Shown here in pieces: positions 6,804 to 10,987 of a DNA stretch of 10,987 bases. Position numbers and translations under genes: made by a program. The notes beneath the pieces are model-generated. The model worked only from the letters and a program-made list of their open reading frames with translations, was not told the DNA's origin and searched no databases. Source of the DNA: JAYXXU01 sp049301135 (GTDB lineage Bacteria > Pseudomonadota > Gammaproteobacteria > Pseudomonadales > Moraxellaceae). The stretch's first letter is position 1; each line of letters begins with the position of its first letter. The DNA lies in NCBI GenBank assembly GCA_049301135.1, contig JBAQKP010000181.1, forward strand, positions 1 to 10,987, written 5' to 3'.

Positions 6804-7640
6804 TTAATTCACTCGGCGTTGTAATCCTGTGCGCTGGATAATCCGAGTTGCAATTTCTTCAATCGACATTTCAGATACATCAATACACGGAATCCCCTCC
6901 GAGGTATAAATGCCTTGAATTGCCCGCAACTCCATCTGACATTGTTGAAAACTAGCATAGCGACTGCCGGCCTTGCGCTCATTACGAATCGCCACCAAGC
7001 GATCTGGCTCAATCATCAAGCCAAATAGCTTGTGCTTATATTCGCGTAACACTTTGGGCAAACGATTGTCATCAAGGTCATCTTCCGTGATCGGGTAATT
7101 GGCCGCACGCAACCCAAACTGTAAGGCCAAATACAAACTGGTCGGGGTTTTACCAGAGCGAGACACCCCAATTAAAATAATATCTGCCATATCATAATGT
7201 CGTGTCCGTGCGCCGTCATCATTGTCGAGCGCAAAATGTACGGCATCAATACGCGCTTTATAGCTTGCCGAATCGACTGAGCTGTGTGACGTGCCGACCA
7301 TCGGTGCAGGCTCAACATTCAGCTCACCTGCAATTTTACCAATAATGCCTTCAAATACATCGAGATTAAACGCGTTGGCGGTATTAATAATCGCCCGCAC
7401 ATCCAAATCAACCAAGGTATCAAACACCAATGGCGGTGCATCATCCGCAATAGCGGCTTGATTGATCGCGGAGACCACGTCGAACGCCCGCTCCTCACTG
7501 TCCACATACGGCATGATTTTAATATCGAACGCGACATCGGGAAACTGACACAATACTGAATGCCCCAATGTTTCGACCGTGATCGCCGTACCATCTGAAA
7601 TAAAGAACACACTGCGACGGATTGCTGGATTAACAGTCAT
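6804..7640 (-). CDS. ppsR: PEP synthetase regulatory protein (bifunctional kinase/pyrophosphorylase, DUF299)
   Basis: This 278-residue cytoplasmic enzyme controls PpsA. In E. coli PpsR inactivates PEP synthase by ADP-dependent phosphorylation of the Thr near the catalytic His and reactivates it by Pi-dependent dephosphorylation, releasing pyrophosphate. The family signature is clear: the N-terminal FFISDGTAITVETLG (~12-26), the P-loop-like GVSRSGKTPTSLYLA (~158-172) and NYPITEDDL (~181-189). Length matches the usual ~270-280. The ATG at 7638 has AGGG five bases upstream. It is divergent from its target ppsA across about 150 bp, a common arrangement in Pseudomonadales. The gap carries overlapping candidate promoters for both genes, so regulator and target may be transcribed in competition. 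Confidence 0.97.
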   Translation of the reverse strand: MTVNPAIRRSVFFISDGTAITVETLGHSVLCQFPDVAFDIKIMPYVDSEERAFDVVSAINQAAIADDAPPLVFDTLVDLDVRAIINTANAFNLDVFEGIIGKIAGELNVEPAPMVGTSHSSVDSASYKARIDAVHFALDNDDGARTRHYDMADIILIGVSRSGKTPTSLYLALQFGLRAANYPITEDDLDDNRLPKVLREYKHKLFGLMIEPDRLVAIRNERKAGSRYASFQQCQMELRAIQGIYTSEGIPCIDVSEMSIEEIATRIIQRTGLQRRVN

Positions 7641-7657
7641 ACAAACCCTACTGACGT

Positions 7658-7686
7658 TTGTCTTGATCGACGATAGTCTTTATAGT
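7658..7686 (+). promoter_or_regulatory. ppsA promoter candidate
   Basis: TTGTCT (7658-7663, 4 of 6 consensus) and TATAGT (7681-7686, 5 of 6) are separated by exactly 17 bases. Transcription would start near 7693, leaving a leader of about 100 nt before the TTG start codon. Confidence 0.5.
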
Positions 7687-7710
7687 AGCGCTAACACTAG
7701 GTGCTGTCGC
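7682..7710 (-). promoter_or_regulatory. ppsR promoter candidate
   Basis: On the - strand, GCGACA (7705-7710, 4 of 6) and TACTAT (7682-7687) are spaced by 17 bases. The -10 overlaps the ppsA -10 on the opposite strand. Confidence 0.35.
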
Positions 7711-7780
7711 CTGCCTTGATCGGGCGAGTGAACACAAATCGCGTGCCGCTGTGATCCAGTGGCAGTTATTGAACAAAAAT

Positions 7781-7795
7781 GGAGCGTCAATCTTG
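7781..7795 (+). promoter_or_regulatory. Ribosome-binding site deciding a TTG start for ppsA
   Basis: GGAG (7781-7784), eight bases and then TTG (7793-7795) set the start. No ATG in frame lies nearby; the next upstream option is GTG at 7751 without a good Shine-Dalgarno sequence. Confidence 0.65.
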
Positions 7796-10162
7796 GAAGC
7801 ACGTGTGATTGGTTTAGAGCAGCTTGGCAAACATGATGTTGAGCGTGTCGGTGGTAAAAACGCCAGTCTAGGCGAAATGATCAGTCATTTGGCGGGTGCT
7901 GGCGTCAGCGTACCTGGTGGTTTTGCCACCACCGCACAAGCGTATCGTGACTTCCTTGAGCAAAGCGGACTCAACGCCAGAATTCAAACCGAACTCGACC
8001 AACTGAACGTTGATGACATCAGTGCACTGACTGAAACGGGCGCAAAAATCCGCCGTTGGGTGGTCGAAACGCCACTGACCACAGAACTTGAAGCCGATAT
8101 TCGCAGTGCGTTCGCTGACCTGTCCAAAGACAATGCTGACATTGCAGTTGCGGTACGTTCTTCCGCCACTGCCGAAGATTTGCCAGATGCATCATTTGCC
8201 GGTCAACAAGAAACCTTCCTGAATATTCGCGGCATCGACAACGTCCTAGTCGCGGTCAAAGAAGTATTTGCCTCATTATTCAATGACCGTGCCATCGCCT
8301 ACCGCGTCCACCAAGGCTACGCGCATGAAGGCGTTGCCCTGTCTGCGGGGATTCAACGCATGGTACGCGCCGAAACAGGTGCATCTGGCGTATTGTTTAC
8401 CTTAGATACCGAGTCTGGTTTTCGCGACGTGGTGTTCATCACCGCCAGCTATGGTTTGGGTGAAATGGTGGTACAAGGGGCGGTCAATCCCGACGAATTT
8501 TATCTGTCCAAGCCACTGCTGAATAATGGTAAATCTGCGGTGGTACGCCGTAATCTGGGCAGCAAACACCAAAAAATGATCTACGGCGAATCAGGGGTGA
8601 CCGGCCTATCCACCGTGATCGTCGATGTCGAAAAAGCAGAGCGTCAGCAATTTGCGCTGAACGATCTGGAGCTGACAGAACTGGCCAAACAAGCCCTGAT
8701 CATCGAAAACCATTACGGCCAGCCGATGGATATCGAGTGGGCAAAAGATGGCGATGATGGCCAACTCTACATCGTGCAAGCACGGCCTGAAACGGTCAAA
8801 AGCCGCCAGAATGTCGGCACGATGGAACGCTATCTGTTGAAGCAAAAAGGCAAAGTATTGTGTGAAGGTCGCTCGATTGGCCAGCGCATTGGCTCAGGCA
8901 AAGTCCGTATCGTTAACTCGATTAAAGAAATGGACAAAGTCCAAGCAGGCGACGTACTGGTGTCAGACATGACCGATCCTGACTGGGAACCAGTGATGAA
9001 ACGCGCGGCGGCAATCATCACCAACCGTGGCGGGCGTACCTGTCATGCGGCGATTATCGCGCGTGAACTCGGTGTGCCTGCCATCGTCGGCTGTGGAAAC
9101 GCCACCGAAGTATTGGTCGAAGGCCAAGACGTCACCGTGTCGTGTGCCGAAGGCGATACGGGCTTCATCTATGAAGGTGCACTCGACTTTGAAATCCAGC
9201 GTAACTCGATTGAGTCGATGCCTGAACTACCGTTTAAAATCATGATGAACGTCGGCAACCCAGACCGTGCCTTTGATTTTGCCCAAATGCCGAATCAAGG
9301 GATCGGCCTTGCCCGCTTAGAATTTATCATTAACCGTATGATCGGCGTCCATCCTAAGGCCTTGCTCAACGTCGATAGCTTGCCGCGCGAAATCAAAAAC
9401 GCGGTGCTGGCACGCAGTGCGGGCTATGCATCACCAGTCGAATTCTATGTCGAAAAACTGGTCGAAGGGATTGCGACACTGGCAACCGCCTTTGCTGATA
9501 AACCCGTCATTGTGCGCATGTCCGATTTTAAATCGAACGAATATGCCAACTTGATCGGCGGCAAACTGTACGAGCCATCCGAAGAAAACCCGATGTTGGG
9601 TTTCCGTGGTGCGAGTCGCTATGTGTCGGATAATTTCCGTGACTGCTTTGAACTCGAATGCCGCGCCTTGAAAAAAGTCCGTGACGAGATGGGTTTGACC
9701 AATGTCGAAATCATGATTCCGTTTGTGCGTACCGTCAATGAAGCCGCGCGAGTGATCGAACTACTGGCCGCCAATGGCTTACGGCGTGGCGAAAACGGCC
9801 TCCGTGTGATCATGATGTGCGAACTGCCGACCAACGCGCTGTTGGCCGATCAATTTCTTGAGCATTTTGATGGCTTCTCGATTGGTTCTAACGACTTGAC
9901 CCAACTAACACTCGGTTTAGATCGGGACTCTGGTATCGTGTCGCATCTATTTGATGAGCGTGATCCTGCGGTCAAAGCGCTGCTGTCGATGGCCATCACC
10001 GCCTGCCACAAAGCCAACAAATACGTCGGCATTTGTGGTCAAGGGCCTTCCGATCACCCAGACCTTGCGCTGTGGCTGATGGAGCAAGGTATTGACTCGG
10101 TCTCGCTTAATCCTGACTCTGTACTCGACACATGGTTTTTCTTGGCGGATGGTCAACGTTAA
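7793..10162 (+). CDS. ppsA: Phosphoenolpyruvate synthase (pyruvate, water dikinase)
   Basis: This 789-residue cytoplasmic enzyme converts pyruvate, ATP and water to PEP, AMP and phosphate, the entry step of gluconeogenesis from pyruvate or lactate. An N-terminal ATP-binding domain begins with VGGKNASLGEM and contains AVRSSATAEDLPDASFAGQQET. The central phosphohistidine domain has GGRTCHAAIIARELG with the catalytic His at 418. The C-terminal PEP/pyruvate barrel ends with GSNDLTQLTLGLDRD and GICGQGPSDHP, where Cys748 is the expected acid/base residue. E. coli PpsA has 792 residues, His421 and Cys751. Thr416, the target of PpsR, is present. I chose the TTG at 7793: GGAG lies eight bases upstream and the length fits. 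The longer frame from GTG at 7751 adds 14 residues not expected in the family. A terminator follows at 10251. Confidence 0.97.
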   Translation: MEARVIGLEQLGKHDVERVGGKNASLGEMISHLAGAGVSVPGGFATTAQAYRDFLEQSGLNARIQTELDQLNVDDISALTETGAKIRRWVVETPLTTELEADIRSAFADLSKDNADIAVAVRSSATAEDLPDASFAGQQETFLNIRGIDNVLVAVKEVFASLFNDRAIAYRVHQGYAHEGVALSAGIQRMVRAETGASGVLFTLDTESGFRDVVFITASYGLGEMVVQGAVNPDEFYLSKPLLNNGKSAVVRRNLGSKHQKMIYGESGVTGLSTVIVDVEKAERQQFALNDLELTELAKQALIIENHYGQPMDIEWAKDGDDGQLYIVQARPETVKSRQNVGTMERYLLKQKGKVLCEGRSIGQRIGSGKVRIVNSIKEMDKVQAGDVLVSDMTDPDWEPVMKRAAAIITNRGGRTCHAAIIARELGVPAIVGCGNATEVLVEGQDVTVSCAEGDTGFIYEGALDFEIQRNSIESMPELPFKIMMNVGNPDRAFDFAQMPNQGIGLARLEFIINRMIGVHPKALLNVDSLPREIKNAVLARSAGYASPVEFYVEKLVEGIATLATAFADKPVIVRMSDFKSNEYANLIGGKLYEPSEENPMLGFRGASRYVSDNFRDCFELECRALKKVRDEMGLTNVEIMIPFVRTVNEAARVIELLAANGLRRGENGLRVIMMCELPTNALLADQFLEHFDGFSIGSNDLTQLTLGLDRDSGIVSHLFDERDPAVKALLSMAITACHKANKYVGICGQGPSDHPDLALWLMEQGIDSVSLNPDSVLDTWFFLADGQR

Positions 10163-10177
10163 GCAACCGATCAACGC

Positions 10178-10206
10178 GCTCCAGCCAGATCAACGCTGAC
10201 TGGAGC
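10178..10206. other. Imperfect hairpin just after ppsA
   Basis: GCTCCAG (10178-10184) pairs with CTGGAGC (10200-10206), and CAG/CTG pairs further inside after one mismatch. It has no T-tract. It may protect the ppsA mRNA end ahead of the true terminator. Confidence 0.35.
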
Positions 10207-10250
10207 ACGGCAGAGTCCAGCAACATGCTTGCTTGGCACACGCCGATACC

Positions 10251-10279
10251 AAAGGCTCATTGCAGATGAGCCTTTTTTT
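10251..10279 (+). terminator. Intrinsic terminator of ppsA
   Basis: AAAGGCTCAT (10251-10260) and ATGAGCCTTT (10266-10275) form a perfect 10-bp stem around a 5-base loop, running into seven T (10273-10279). It lies about 90 bases after the ppsA stop and about 50 before the next gene. Confidence 0.9.
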
Positions 10280-10327
10280 CGTTCAAAATCTGACGACATG
10301 TGATTCGTTTGCTGACAGGATTTTTTT

Positions 10328-10987
10328 ATGCAGATTTATCTGGCGCGCAACCAAGAGCAAGCTGGCCCTTACAGCCTCGAACAAGTCAACAGCATGTTGG
10401 CCTCTGGACAAGTGGTACTGAGCGATCTGGCATGGCACGACGGTCTGGACAACTGGCAACCGCTTGGCCAACTGACCGATGGGCGCTTGCATTACAGTCC
10501 GCTTGGCAACAGTGTGTTTGTGAGCGCACCGACCCACCCGTATGCAGCCGCAGGTCCGGTTAATCTCAATAAGACTACCGCGCAGCACTCAGCAACCGCA
10601 CCGATTGCCAGTATCGGTAAACGTCTGCTCGGTGCAGTGATCGACAATATGCTGACGCTATTGGCGATGTTCCCGACATTACAACATCTCGACATTCAAG
10701 CGCTGGAAAAAAGTGGTGGGACGATGGCAGACATGCAGGCCATCATCATGCAAAGTGTGCCACAAAACAGCATGAGCCTGACTGCGGCGCTCATGATCGG
10801 TGTCTTGATCATACAAGCGTTTTTGATTATCACACGCGGCCAAAGCATCGGCAAAATCATCATGAATACGCGGATTGTCGATCAAACTACTCGTGTTAAA
10901 ACCGGTGTCATGATCTGCTTTGTGATTAGAACCCTGCTGATCAACTTGGGTTATAACCTACCAATGCTTGGTATTGTGGTGTTATTG
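10328..10987 (+). CDS. GYF_2-RDD domain membrane protein, 3' end missing
   Basis: The frame runs from ATG at 10328 to the window edge with no stop (220 codons). AGGA lies seven bases upstream, the gap being a pure T-run. Residues ~1-52 fit the GYF_2 (DUF4339) domain, read from IYLARNQEQAGPYSLEQV, then LAWHDGLDNWQPLGQL. This is a small fold seen at the N-terminus of bacterial membrane proteins and thought to bind peptides. A Pro/Ala/Thr-rich linker follows to ~90, then an RDD domain: IGKRLLGAVIDN (~96-107) begins the first membrane helix, a loop rich in Met and Gln follows, a second helix lies around 150-168, then RGQSIGKIIMNTRIVD and the start of a third helix. RDD proteins are inner-membrane proteins of mostly unknown role; some are linked to transport. 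No specific function is assigned. The ppsA terminator separates it from ppsA. Confidence 0.85.
   Translation, partial: MQIYLARNQEQAGPYSLEQVNSMLASGQVVLSDLAWHDGLDNWQPLGQLTDGRLHYSPLGNSVFVSAPTHPYAAAGPVNLNKTTAQHSATAPIASIGKRLLGAVIDNMLTLLAMFPTLQHLDIQALEKSGGTMADMQAIIMQSVPQNSMSLTAALMIGVLIIQAFLIITRGQSIGKIIMNTRIVDQTTRVKTGVMICFVIRTLLINLGYNLPMLGIVVLL

Noticed and set aside
10169..10196. GATCAACGC repeated twice after ppsA
   Set aside because: Two 9-base copies overlapping a hairpin are too little to call a functional repeat.
1..10987. CRISPR arrays, tRNA/rRNA genes, insertion sequences or prophage
   Set aside because: I saw no spaced repeats, cloverleaf sequences, transposase or phage genes; nearly all the sequence is accounted for by core genes.

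Overview
The window looks like ordinary chromosomal core sequence of a gammaproteobacterium. It is most likely a Moraxellaceae / Acinetobacter-like member of the Pseudomonadales, judged from the protein sequences, the divergent ppsR-ppsA pair, and a UndA-type oxidase of the kind known from Pseudomonas and relatives. By eye the base composition is near half G+C, higher than typical Acinetobacter. This placement is inference; no 16S, tRNA or phage marker is present.

Layout from left to right: (1) the 3' part of a Lon-like AAA+ protease on the + strand, running in from outside the window. (2) A convergent, membrane-bound GGDEF diguanylate cyclase on the - strand. (3) A gene-poor region of about 410 bp (3236-3645) holding two near-identical palindromes and other short repeats. 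(4) A heme-oxygenase-fold diiron oxidase resembling UndA (1-undecene synthase) on the + strand, closed by a strong bidirectional terminator. (5) grxD, the CGFS monothiol glutaredoxin, on the - strand. (6) argD, an acetylornithine-type aminotransferase, on the + strand. (7) A small DUF4377-type lipoprotein on the - strand. (8) ppsR on the - strand and ppsA on the + strand, divergent with overlapping promoter candidates. (9) A GYF_2-RDD membrane protein on the + strand, running out of the window.

Most genes are single transcription units with their own start and stop signals. The clearest functional pair is ppsR/ppsA: PpsR switches PEP synthase off and on by phosphorylating and dephosphorylating the Thr two residues before the catalytic His, and that Thr is present. 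The least ordinary part is the UndA-like oxidase. Its six core metal ligands are readable, but a further Glu that I recall from UndA is Ala here. Its long leader carries twin palindromes that could be a regulator's operators. No IS element, CRISPR array, tRNA or rRNA was seen.
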